From Theocolax elegans (taxonomy: Eukaryota > Arthropoda > Insecta > Hymenoptera > Cerocephalidae), in contig CM047426.1 of the NCBI GenBank assembly GCA_026168455.1, forward strand, positions 33,725,058 through 33,789,057: a stretch of 64,000 nt of DNA, given 5' to 3'. The notes beneath the pieces were generated by a model. It worked only from the letters and a program-made list of their open reading frames with translations. It was not told where the DNA came from and ran no database searches. Positions 27,001 to 38,796 of this stretch are shown here, in pieces (within the stretch, counting starts at the first letter, position 1; each line of letters begins with the position of its first letter). Made by a program: the position numbers and the translations under genes.

Positions 27001-27757
27001 GACCAACGGGTTCGATGGAAAAATTGTCGAACCCCACCCCGAATGGCTCCCGGAATCGAAGAGAGGGGAATCAAAAAATCGAACACTCGCGCACACGGTT
27101 TTCTATTTTTTACTATACTTACACCATCTTGCACTGTATTTTAAGCAAATCACCAAAATATATTCAATCTTTCTGTGTACCCTCGTTACAAAAGTTATTT
27201 TCTATTATTTTATTTTCGTACATAATCTCAAGTCTCCGAAAAAGTATATATACATTCAAATGTGGGATACATTTGAAGCTGCGTAGTTGCCGGATCACAC
27301 CGATTTTACGTGTCTATATAAATATTTGAGAGTGTGAGTGTGTCTCTGTGTGCGTGTGTGCGTCTGCGTGTATACGTACACATATACACAGATGTCCGTC
27401 ACTAACCGATAATTGGGGAAATGGTACCACGCCCAAAAGCAACGTTACAACCCTATACCCTCCTGCGCTGATAATCCTGTATAGCTATTTTATATTAAAC
27501 CTACAATCAAATGAAGTAGTCAATTGATCTATAAAATAAATAAATTTATGAAATTATAAATATGTATCTATGCAAGTAGGTATGAATATACGTATACATA
27601 TACATATATATGTATACGTATATATATATATACATATAACAATGAGTGAGGAACCGCGGATGTATACGTGCGAACCGCGCGAGCGGAGACGAGAGACTCG
27701 CCAGGCTCGAGTGCTGTGCGGCTGCGTCCCCACCCTACTGCCTTCACTGTGTCGCCC
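24087..27757. repeat. tandem segmental duplication, copy 2
   Basis: Direct repeat of 20401-24075, roughly 98-99% identical by eye (for example GAATCTGAATAGG versus GAATCCGAATAGG). The two are separated by about 11 bases. Copy 2 ends at GTCGCCC, after which the sequence becomes a C-rich run (27758-27900) not present after copy 1. Confidence 0.93.
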
Positions 27758-30700
27758 CCTTTATCTTGACCCCCCCCTCCCCTCGCTCCCCTCCGCCAAA
27801 CCGCTCTGCCTTCTCCCCCTTGTAATTCCGTGCGCGCGTTTTATCTTTCTCCTGTGGCCCCTCTCTTCCCTCCTGCCTCCACCCATCTTGTCGTGGTCGT
27901 GGCCTCGCTCGGCAAAAACATCCGTGATCGCTTTTATCTTGGCGGATCCCACCGCGCGGTGCTTCGATTTCTTCTTCGCGCAACTTGGAATTTTGCGATC
28001 ATTTTGTATATATTTATTCTTACTTATTTATACATATAGGTAAATGACAATCTTGGAAAATATTGTTTGTTTAGGTTACGAAGAAACAAATATCAATAAT
28101 CCGACTCTTTCTTTAAAGAGAGATTGGTACCTATAGTTCATTTTTTGGATCATCTGTTTAACCGTTTGGTATTCCATGTATCGTATGGTTTTATTATATT
28201 CGGATCAGTTTATTTATGCTTTAACTCTAATGTTCTTTTGAGTAACATCCACATTCGGAAGTACAATCCGCTAGTGTATATAGTCATAACGATTTATGAT
28301 TATTTGCTTCACTATCGAAAATTTTCCTATGTATCAAATAACCTTGTGCCCACATGTTACATTATTATAATTACATTTAAAGACTAATAATTCGTTAATA
28401 TTGTATTCAGTATAAGAAATTATGTCGTATTAACAACTCATATTCGTTGACTTGACAATCAACACTTAAGATAATTTTTTAATTAAAATTATTTACTATT
28501 TATCATTGCAATATTGTAATAAAATAGTGTATGCAGTGTTGCAATATAAAAAATATTACTTGCTAGCTAATTGATATTAATTATTTGGAATCCTCTATTT
28601 GGTTAACGCTGTATCGTCTAGTACAAGTATAATTAAATTTAAACGTCATTAGTATTGGCAAAATCATCCTGACGATAGATTTCTCAAAAATATACCTGCA
28701 ACCTCCAAAATATTCGAGACCTTGCTGCTTGCTAAATCACGTAGAAAACCATGTAAAACGATATAATATATTCCATACCGTCGGCATAGGTAGATAATAA
28801 AAAAAAATAATACCTATCTCCGAAAATGAAAGAAACTAATGAAAAATAGGCTCGCATCACTTTCTCTCCCGGGCGCAATGCTACGCCAGCTTATCGTCTT
28901 CGCGAAATCCCAACGATCTACCGAACGGTCGTTGTTGCAACGTTGCCAAGTTTCTCTTGAGAGAGAACGCCTGCGGGCCAAACCTTGGAGATCGCGCTTG
29001 TTTATCCCCTATGTAGCTCTACAGCTGTGAGCGTGCGAGCGTCTATATACCTATATATTTCTTCGATGTATATATACGTGTAAGAAAGAGAGAGACAGAG
29101 AGAGAGAAAAAGAGATTTTATATTACGACTCTGACCACACGCCGCGTTGCGATGCGAATACGTATGAACGTGCCTGTTTTTCCATAGGATGCGCCTGTCT
29201 TATTTTGTTGGTTGCTTTATATACCGAGGGAAATATACCGGAAACATATATATATATATATATACACATATTTGTATGTGTGTGTGAGATGCGTGAGTAC
29301 GTTTGCGCGTGTGTATGTGGTATATATGAGAGCAAAAATCGATTGCATTGTATACGCTTTTAAAAAATTTAGTTTTGTGATATTTTCTTTTATTTCTACT
29401 TTATGTATGTGCATTCGATTCTTCGGAAACTTATAATAAATGAATGTTACGAATTTTTTTTCTTAAACTTTACTACGATGGGAAATGTTGGCGCGGAAGG
29501 GTCTCCCTTTTTTTAATACTTTGAAAGTAATAATGTCTTTTATGGAGTTCCATAAAGTTTAGAGTGAAATGGGATCGATCTTAATTTAAAAGTTACGGAA
29601 TTTTTATTGAAATTTGTATAATAAATCAAAATACGGGCGATTTTGTGGTACTTTGTCTGTTCGTTTTTGTCTTTATATTTTTTAATAAAGAGGTCTCGAT
29701 AAGCTTAATAAATATTATAGAAGTGATTTGTGCATTATTCTTATTTATGCAAATTATGTATACTTTCTATTAGAAAAGTTATGTTTAAAATAAACGTTGC
29801 ATAATTTGAATTTTATACATTAGTTTACTGAAATTTAACTATTTCTAATAAGTTTCTGATACAACGTTACATAATCTGAATATCAAAATGGTATTGAACT
29901 ACTTTTTTATAATTGTTGAATTATTTATTAACTTTAGCTAATTAAACTACACCCAATTATTGGGTTAAAGGATAATTATAATAATTTTATTGAAATTGTT
30001 AATTATAAATTTGAATTTTTACAATATACTCTGCAATACAATATATCGCGCAACGAAATTCTTATAAGAATTGCAGAGCCTGATGGTTCAACTAAACATT
30101 CATTTATTATGCGAAATAAATAGTTATACTTTGAAAATATAAATTTAAAAGTAATCACGTTTAACAATGAAACAAAATTTTTCATTCTAAAATCGAACAT
30201 TAGTTCTTATCTTTTTCTAAGTATGATTAGCACATTTCCAGTACAATATATTTTTTCTTTATGTTCCAGTACAATATTACTAATAGTTCGGAATTGAATA
30301 ATAGTGTTTTATATATATATATATATATATATAAACGGGTAAATTTCGACAAATGTTACATATTTATACATACATATATGTATCTCTAATTTGAAATAAG
30401 AATTTTAGTCGATATCTTCGAAGCACAGCAATTTCTAGTACGTTCAACAGTAATAAAAAAATGTATAAAACGTTTTTAAAGAAAAACTGCCTTTACCAGG
30501 GCTTGAACCGGTAACTTCAGCTTATTGGATCTCTCTAATTCAGTTTAAGTAAAAACATGAATAATCAGCTTACTGGAGTGAAAACTGAGTCACTCTTGGG
30601 CTAATGAATTTATTGCTGTACGCACTGCAGATTTCTTATTGTTATTACATTGCAAAGTATTTGTGTAAAAGATAAAAATAGGTACCCAGTGTCGTAATGA

Positions 30701-31140
30701 CTCGAGGTATCATGAAGGAATTATTGAATCGCACAGTGTAGTCCTTCGATATAAAATTGCTCTGAGTTGATTAAGCGAGGCTGTCGTACTCGTAACGTTT
30801 TCTTCAGACTTGAAGTACGTGTACCAGTCTTAATATACTGCGAACAGGGAAAAGCCAATCTAACGTGGAGAATGTGCGCTACTCAATACCTATACACTCT
30901 GCTTGTATATCAATAATTTTAGGTTATATATATATATATATATACATATGCACATATACGTGTATGCGAGCGTATACGCTTCTCTCGTTCGATGGAATGA
31001 CTGAATACACGAGCTGGACTTTACTAAACGGATGAATTTTTAACTTGGTCGCCATGATGCGTGCTTGGAAGACTCTTCTTTAATGAGTCTGGCCAAAGTC
31101 ATGCCCAACTATCGTTTCCCTGCGGTTGCGGTTGTATATA
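27758..31140. other. no gene seen; probable intron
   Basis: A C-rich, CpG-rich run (27758-27960) opens the stretch. The rest is AT-rich with GA and TA/TG simple repeats (29089-29108, 29246-29285, 30309-30331). A weak tRNA-like word on the minus strand near 30486-30520 does not fold into a complete tRNA. Confidence 0.4.
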
Positions 31141-31414
31141 GTACACTGAGAAAAAAATTTTGTTGAATCAAAGAAGGCTTCACTGATTCAATGAAATCCC
31201 TTCTTTGCGGAGTTTCAACTTAATATTTATTTGAAATAAAAAAATATAATATTTGATTTTAAAAAATATTTTATTGTACCAAAGCAGAAATAAGCAAACT
31301 TAAATAAACATTTTATTGCGTGACTTGTGTATTTTATTACAATTATATAATGTTTTTTCCGATAAATGCAATATCCATTTGATTGAAATCAATATTTAAT
31401 TGATTCTGTTCAAT

Positions 31415-31785
31415 ATTTCATTGGAATTACAATATACTGAATTAATGCCTTAAAATATTTATTGAATTAATCGAATACGACTTCGAGTTAAATGCGTAAT
31501 TTATTAGTTTAACGAAATACACCATTAATTCACTTCAAAATTTAATTGGGATTACAATATAATGAACTAATGCCTTGAAATATTTTTTGAATTAATCGAA
31601 TACGACTTTGAGTTAAATGCGTAATTTATTAGTTTAACGAAAAACACCATTGATTCTGTTCAATATTTCATTGGGATTACAATATACTGAATCAATGCCT
31701 TAAAATATTTTATTGAATTAATCTAATACGACTTTGAGTTAAATGCGTAAATTATTAGTTTAAAGCAGTACAGCTTTGGATATAC
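31415..31785. repeat. tandem repeat, about 125 bp x 3
   Basis: The unit containing AATGCCTTAAAATATTT, AATACGACTT and GTTAAATGCGTAA recurs at 31439, 31564 and 31690 (spacing 125 and 126). It lies inside the larger element at 31141-33368. Confidence 0.8.
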
Positions 31786-32008
31786 TTAATATTTAATTAG
31801 GAATCTTTAGTTAGGAATATATTATATTGAAAGCGCCTCCAAATATTTAATTAAAAATACCGCATACTGAATTGATTCAAATGCTTATTTCATTGCCATT
31901 GTAATGTACTGTTTCGATTCAATCAAATATTTTATTGAATTAATGAAATATTTCATTGCCTAAATCTAAAATAAAAAAATATTAATTTATAAATGTTGTT
32001 TATTATTA

Positions 32009-32047
<39 letters not shown>

Positions 32048-32358
32048 TTTTATTCTTATACGAAATTTTATCATTGATATTAACTGAACCATACATTTTC
32101 CTAATCGCTTGATAATCCTAATCGCTTAATAATCCTAATCGCACATAGAACGCATTAAAACATTTACCGCACGCATTACATGTATATGTGTATATAGTAC
32201 AAACGCAATACTATATACACTTGTACTCCTTAAGCGCACTTATATACGAATCGAAGGATATATTGTGCACTTGCAGGTTTACATCGCGATACAATATTAT
32301 TACCAATGGTAAAAATTTGTTGACGCCATCTGTCGGTCATCAGTTAAATTAAATTTAG

Positions 32359-32902
32359 TTAATGGAACCATTTTATTGAGTCAATTATTTCGTTAGTCGT
32401 ATCGATGAAATTGCTTTTGTGAATCAATGAAATGATTTATTTAATCCAACGAAAATCATTTTAATACAAACAAATAAATATTTTGTTGACTTAATGAAAC
32501 CATTATATTCATCGGATATTTTCCTGTTGTTGAATCAAAGATTAAAATATTTTTGAAATAAATACATATTTTATTCAATTAACAAAGTAAAGTAATTGAA
32601 TCAATTAAATATTTGGTTGAATTATGCATTTTTCATAAATATATTTAATGAAACCATTTTATTGAGTCAATTATTTCGTTAGTCGTATCAATGAAATAGC
32701 TTTTGTGAATCAATGAAATGATTTATTTAATCCAACGAAAATCATTTTAATACAAACAAATAATTATTTTGTTGACTTAATGAAACCATTATATTCATCG
32801 GATATTTTCCTGTTGTTGAATCAAAGATTAAAATATTTTTGAAATAAATACATATTTTATTCAATTAACAAAGTAAAGTAATTGAATCAATTAAATATTG
32901 AG
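32359..32902. repeat. direct duplication, 286-bp period
   Basis: CCATTTTATTGAGTCAATTA and the roughly 255 bases after it occur at 32368 and again at 32654 with few differences. Confidence 0.85.
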
Positions 32903-33368
32903 TTGTAACTAATGGTCAGTTTTTTACATTTTATGAATGTTTTTAAAAAACCGTTTTATTAATTTTACTATGCATGAGTTTGAGTCAACAAAATATTTTT
33001 TCAATTTAATATATTATATTGTTTGAAAGCATCTTTTTTTAAATCAACAAAATGAAATGTAAACTTAAAGAAATGTTCTCTTCGTTTAATGAAATATTTG
33101 ATGAACAGTTTCAAAGAAATTATTTCTATAAAGTAATGAAATGGTTTCTTAAATTTAAAGAAGATTGTGTTGAAACAATCAAATATTATTTTGGAAGAAT
33201 ATAAGATTTGACAATTATCCTCCAAAGAAATATTTCTTTGAAGTATAAAAATATTCCTTCTACTTAAACATATATTTCCTTGGTTCAATTAAATATTTCA
33301 AAATGAAATGCATTTCTTTGAATTAATGAAACTTTTTTTGAATCAAAAAAATTTTTTTCTCAGTGTAC

Positions 33369-33804
33369 GGTTTTCCACGTGTCTCAAAGTGTAACCTAAT
33401 TTTACGTTTGTTGTCATTCGTACGTGTGTGTGCATATTCATACACTATCTGTAATGGTATTGGCATCGATTTTGAGAATATATACAAACACCCCTGTATG
33501 TAGATCGATACACTCTAGCATATATTGAATTCGACTAGAATTTGCATGACAATTGCTTTGTTTGGTTCTTCTAATCTTTATTTTATAAAAAGACGGAACG
33601 GATTAAAAGGTTCCAACATTTTATTTACATTTCAAATTACTATATTTTAATATTGTATATATACTATTCCCTATAAACATTAGTATTTTTAAATATGAAA
33701 TTTATCATAATCTTATGAATTAACATATTTTGGCGATTTAATAGAATTAATAGAAAATAGAAAAGTATGTTACGGTGAAATAATGTTTAAATAATGTTGC
33801 GTAG
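33369..33804. other. intron sequence before the RRM1 exon; no other feature
   Basis: AT-rich with no conserved content. No clear branch point or pyrimidine tract precedes the TAG at 33802-33804. Confidence 0.4.
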
Positions 33805-34086
33805 GTATGGACGCGTGCAAAGCGTCAAACTGCTGCCACGGGGCGAGGAGTGCCCCGTGGATGGAGGCGGCTCCGGCGGGTCCCTCTGCGAGGGCAGCGA
33901 AACTGGCTCGGGGAGTGGCAGCGGCTCGGGCGGCTCGAGCAGCCAAGGCGCCTCCGCTACGGTGGCCTTCATGGACATCAAGTCCGCGGCGAAGGCCCAC
34001 GCGACTGAACACACCCTCGATGAAAGGGCCCTTACTACTCAGTACTACGAGCCTCAGCATCTTCAACACAGGTTTCCCTCTCACGG
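33805..34086 (+). CDS. spen: spen exon: C-terminal half of RRM1
   Basis: The exon reads (K)YGRVQSVKLLPR, then a Gly/Ser-rich insertion, then ATVAFMDIKSAAKAHATEH and ALTTQYYEP. These match the second half of Spen-family RRM1, including the RNP1-like strand (ATVAFMDI) and the conserved DIKSA.KAH helix. It starts after a TAG acceptor in phase 2 (two bases of the first codon come from an upstream exon) and ends at a GTAAGT donor, also in phase 2. The pyrimidine tract before the acceptor is poor. An in-frame ATG at 33794 just upstream could start translation, but that would give half an RRM, so I treat this as an internal exon. The exon is much more GC-rich than its surroundings. The first half of RRM1 (the RNP2 strand, LWVGNL-like) was not found anywhere upstream in the window. 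Confidence 0.85.
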
Positions 34087-34139
34087 GTAAGTCTCTTGCC
34101 ACACCTATTTTATTATTTATTTTCTATATGTAAGTACAC

Positions 34140-34504
34140 CTAAGTAGAGATTGTAAGTGAGATTGTCGCGGATGACCGGAAACGCGATATTTACCGTAAG
34201 GTCTGCGCGCTTGCCATACATAGTTGTCTTCTCATTCTTCTTCTTCGCGATGCTACTGTACCTACTGTCTACTTCTTCTCATACTACTACGCCCTACGGA
34301 TACCCAGGATTCTGTGTGGTTTGTGTTACCCAGTGCAAAACCAGTTGAAGCGAATTGTGACAGTGGTGTACTTGTGTGTAAATTCAGTTCCTGGAAGTGC
34401 GAGTGTTTTCGTGCAAGTGTTCATTAAAAGGTGTTGGTGGTGCTAGTGTTTTCAACATCTTACTTCCAAGTCGTCTGTTTCGATGGAGTTGAAGACGGAG
34501 AAAG
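34140..34504 (+). promoter_or_regulatory. candidate alternative leader exon with short coding start (MELKTEK)
   Basis: Just downstream of the RRM1 exon lies a locally GC-richer stretch with many GTG-type words, ending TTTCGATGGAGTTGAAGACG GAGAAAG followed by a GTAAGAG donor at 34505. The ATG at 34483 opens MELKTEK and leaves one base before the donor. That phase does not match the exon at 47999, which needs two bases, so it would have to splice to an exon not seen here. It could be an alternative promoter and first exon, or chance. There is no conserved protein sequence to support it. Confidence 0.25.
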
Positions 34505-37138
34505 GTAAGAGAAAGGTAGCGCGCAGACCTACGTTTCCTAAAACGAAGTTTTTGTAAATGATTTTAAGGTTACTTTACTAGATTAATTAATAAAATATGG
34601 GAATGGAATAGCTTATTTTTACTGTACTTGAACTAAAGTTTCTTTAAAGTTACATTAGATCTTTGAGAAAATATAGTTATGGCTTTTAGAGTTGTGTTGG
34701 GCACATTGCTGGATTATATCTAACCGTAATTCTAAATTTTATTATAAAACACTTTACTTGTGAGATAAAGAGATAAATAGATTTTAACAATTTGTTAATT
34801 TTCTTTACATCAGTAAATCTGACATTATACTACCTGATTGAAGTTAGTTAATAAATCATGTCAGTTATTCAAGTGAATAAATTCGCCAAATTTATATTAA
34901 TATACTTAGAAGCCATAAATCTCTTTTTTCTATAACCAAACTTTATACAATATTTTGTAATAAATTAACAAATAATTTACTTTTTAATAATCTAATAAAT
35001 TTTATAGTTAAACAACATTAATATATTTTTTCATATAAAAATTGGGATATTTTTATAGATTATTAAAGTACATCATAGGATGCTTTAAAAGCTTATCGTT
35101 AACAAAATCGCTAAAAAGGTACTAAAAATCTATTTTTTGAAATATACTTTTATGAAAATATTACCGCACATTCGCACAACCTCATAAATTCGTGCAGGTG
35201 TAGTAGAAAAACAATTGTAATCTTTATCTCGGTAGGCGCTTCTTTTCAGCAGGTGTCTTACGTAATGAATAAAAGAGGAACAAAATATGTGTATAATTAA
35301 GTGCGTGCGATCGTTTTTTTTTGAGATCGGTAATCAGACCGAGCGTTACGTGAGAAACACGATACTTATCTACAACTGGTCTTTGACGAAACTTTCCGTT
35401 TTGCTATTCCTTCTTTCCCTTCTTACCGTATTCTTACTTATTGTCGAACCCATGTGCGTTTAGCATTATAACTGGCCAGCCGGAAATGTGTGCATAAATT
35501 TCGTCAAGGTTGTCTGAAGAAACTTTTGGGAAACAACTTATTATTGGTATAAAAAAATTCACTAACGGTACTCATTCGGTAATTATTGTTGCATCTAGAT
35601 CACCTTTAAATTTACTTATCACCTGTCGATATATTAAAGTGTTTGCCATTAGTGAATCGGTTAGTAATTCGCACTTAACTTTTTTTTTTATATGAAATAA
35701 GCTTTTACATATTTTAGATAAATAAAATAAAGTTATGACTTCAATAACTCAACTATTTTATATTCTTTTGTCGAAAACTATTTCTAATTTTTATACATAG
35801 AGATACATTTATGCAAATAATAAATTAGTTTTTTGAAGACTGTCACATATATCATTAATTGTAAAACTGAATATTGACATAATCTTTATCAACAATTATG
35901 TTAGGTAAAATATGTAATACTTGGTTACGCTGAAAGTTTGGGATCATAATAGGGATAACGTAAACGAAGAACTATTAATAACATATATCAAATTAATTGC
36001 TATAGTACCAAGGCAGTGTTAAATGGTGTATATTAAACGTATTATTTTGCTTTTATAAATTTTATAAATCAATTTCTTTAATTTTTTTTCAATTGTTCAT
36101 CATTAAAAATATTGACTACTATAATATTCAACTCTTTAATTAAAATATAAGCGGCTTAAGAATTAAAGTTTAAACGTTATACGGCAAATATTGGTTAAAT
36201 AAATTTCGCTCAAAACTTGATTTAAAGAGTAGTTTATTTTGTATAGGTTACTAATTGTAAGTATAATTTGTAACCATAATGTGCTTTTTACCATAATCAT
36301 CTAAACAGTTTCCTTTATTGACCTTTACTTAGGGAGTAAATTGAATTATTTATTAAGTAATTGCATTTTATTCCTTTGATAACTTTATTCCCCGTAGACA
36401 CAATTTATTTTCTTATTCTTTCTTATTTATTATATTAAATTAAATAACTACAAAATCTTATATTATTGAAAAAGTTAGAAATTTACAAAAAAATTGTTAC
36501 TACATAAAGTGGCCTCTAAAATGACGAGGGTAAAAAATTTTAAACCTCAGAAGCAGCAACTTTCATCCCGGGAATATATGTCTATTTTTCTCCCTAAGTG
36601 TATAAATAATTATTACTTTTAAAGTGCCTTTTTTAAAATTTTTACGTAACACCTTAAAACGAAATATTTTGTTTCATCGTACTTTCTAAATCAAAATAAA
36701 TTGTTTCGTTTCATTATGCCAGAGAAATAAAACAAATATTTCGTTTTGCCTTGCCTAAAAAAATAAAACGTAACGTTTTGATTTGTTATTTCCTAAAACG
36801 AAATGAAATAAGAATTTTAATATCGATATTCATACTATAACTTAATAAAATGAAATAAAATTATACTTATATTTTGTTATGTTCACATTCTTAAATAAAA
36901 GTACATTAAATAAATTAAATTATATACAAGTATTTTTTTTCACAAGCCTCTGTTAGAGTAATAGCAACATATTTTCTATAATTAGATTACAAAACATTGT
37001 ATAATATATAAACAATAAATTATTTTATATTTTGGGTATATTAATATTGGGTATATGTCGCACTAATAGTTCTTTGCTCTCATAGCTTATATGTTCGTGA
37101 GTTATACTTGAGTTCTCTATACTCATTCTCGTAATTGT
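34505..37138. other. spen: spen intron, part 1; no gene seen
   Basis: AT-rich. Palindromic AAACGAAAT/ATTTCGTTT words cluster at 36640-36810. No RRM2-4 coding sequence could be found on the plus strand. Confidence 0.5.
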
Positions 37139-37967
37139 TTTTTGGGTTTTTCTATTAAAGTGGTACTTGCCTTATACATAGACGTTTTTAAAAGTAATTA
37201 TTATTTCTACTTTTATCAACATTATGAATCAAGTAGAGGTACATATGGAAAAATTAAGAGTTTATGAAGGAGTAACAATTTTTTATAAATAAATTCGGAT
37301 CGTGGTTGCGCTGATATCGCTATCGTATTAAAAGTTCATGACAAAGTACTGGAATCTTTTTTGTTTCTTAACCAAATCAAACGTATTTGGGCTCATTTTC
37401 TTCCGTAATAAATTTCATGAGTAGTTACTGATACGACCTGAGTAATTGGAATTACTGATAAAACGTAAATTACAATTGTTTGCTGAAAAATTTTTTTACA
37501 AAATTTGCTACTCAAATTCTTTTAGTAAACACTTGTCATTTACGCTTTATCAGTAATTCCAATTACTCCGGTCGTATTGGCAACTTCCCATGAAATTTAT
37601 TAAGGAAGAAAATAAGCTCAAATACGTTTGATTTGATTAAGAAACAAAAAAAATGTCAGTACTTTCATGAACTTTTGACACGGTAGCGATATCAGCGCAA
37701 TCGCAACACGAATTTATTTATAAAAAATTATTACTCCTCCTTAAACTCTTGGTTTTTCCATATGTACTTCTATTTGATACATAATGTTGATAAAATTAAA
37801 AATTATAATTTCTTTTAAAAACGTCTATGTATAACGCAAGAACCATCTTAAGATTCATAGTTGGGTTAAGGTTATAAACATTATTTTTGGTATATGTAAA
37901 ACTTATCTTTTACTTCTGTAATGCACCTTTATCGATGATTTGACATTTAGTTTCCATATTGTTAATT
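37139..37967. mobile_element. 829-bp palindromic element, copy 1
   Basis: The unit contains a very long imperfect inverted repeat. The outer arm near 37166 (TTATACATAGACGTTTTTAA) is mirrored near 37820-37845, and paired blocks (CGCTGATATCGCTATCG / CGGTAGCGATATCAGCG; GTAATTGGAATTACTGATAA / its complement) continue toward a centre near 37500. Arms are about 330 bp. Non-coding. Looks like a foldback or long-TIR element. Confidence 0.8.
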
Positions 37968-38796
37968 TTTTTGGGTTTTTCTATTAAAGTGGTACTTGCC
38001 TTATACATAGACGTTTTTAAAAGTAATTATTATTTCTACTTTTATCAACATTATGAATCAAGTAGAGGTACATATGGAAAAATTAAGAGTTTATGAAGGA
38101 GTAACAATTTTTTATAAATAAATTCGGATCGTGGTTGCGCTGATATCGCTATCGTATTAAAAGTTCATGACAAAGTACTGGAATCTTTTTTGTTTCTTAA
38201 CCAAATCAAACGTATTTGGGCTCATTTTCTTCCGTAATAAATTTCATGAGTAGTTACTGATACGACCTGAGTAATTGGAATTACTGATAAAACGTAAATT
38301 ACAATTGTTTGCTGAAAAATTTTTTTACAAAATTTGCTACTCAAATTCTTTTAGTAAACACTTGTCATTTACGCTTTATCAGTAATTCCAATTACTCCGG
38401 TCGTATTGGCAACTTCCCATGAAATTTATTAAGGAAGAAAATAAGCCCAAATACGTTTGATTTGATTAAGAAACAAAAAAAATGTCAGTACTTTCATGAA
38501 CTTTTGACACGGTAGCGATATCAGCGCAATCGCAACACGAATTTATTTATAAAAAATTATTACTCCTCCTTAAACTCTTGGTTTTTCCATATGTACTTCT
38601 ATTTGATACATAATGTTGATAAAATTAAAAATTATAATTTCTTTTAAAAACGTCTATGTATAACGCAAGAACCATCTTAAGATTCATAGTTGGGTTAAGG
38701 TTATAAACATTATTTTTGGTATATGTAAAACTTATCTTTTACTTCTGTAATGCACCTTTATCGATGATTTGACATTTAGTTTCCATATTGTTAATT
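37968..38796. mobile_element. 829-bp palindromic element, copy 2 (tandem)
   Basis: A near-identical direct copy of 37139-37967, offset 829 bases throughout. One visible difference is AAGCCCAAA here versus AAGCTCAAA in copy 1. The copies sit head to tail without spacer. Confidence 0.9.

Larger units (their letters stand above)
31141..33368. mobile_element. 2.2-kb non-coding element with terminal inverted repeats
   Basis: The left end GTACACTGAGAAAAAAATTT is mirrored at the right end (AAATTTTTTTCTCAGTGTAC). The interior is very AT-rich, built from diverged ATTGAATCAA/TTTATTGAAT words, and has no coding capacity. It holds a 125-bp unit repeated three times (about 31415-31785) and a 286-bp direct duplication. 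Probably a non-autonomous DNA element that has grown by internal duplication. Confidence 0.65.

Noticed and set aside
26604..27329. A 241-codon plus-strand frame in the second copy of the 3.68-kb duplication
   Set aside because: The matching frame in copy 1 is broken by small indels, and there is no protein-like composition or conserved block. The frame is open by chance.
30486..30600. tRNA-like GGTTCAAGCC on the minus strand
   Set aside because: The T-arm pairs poorly and no acceptor, D or anticodon arms can be folded around it.
33794..33804. ATG at 33794 as the spen start codon
   Set aside because: It would begin translation in the middle of RRM1. An acceptor TAG lies right at the point where homology begins.
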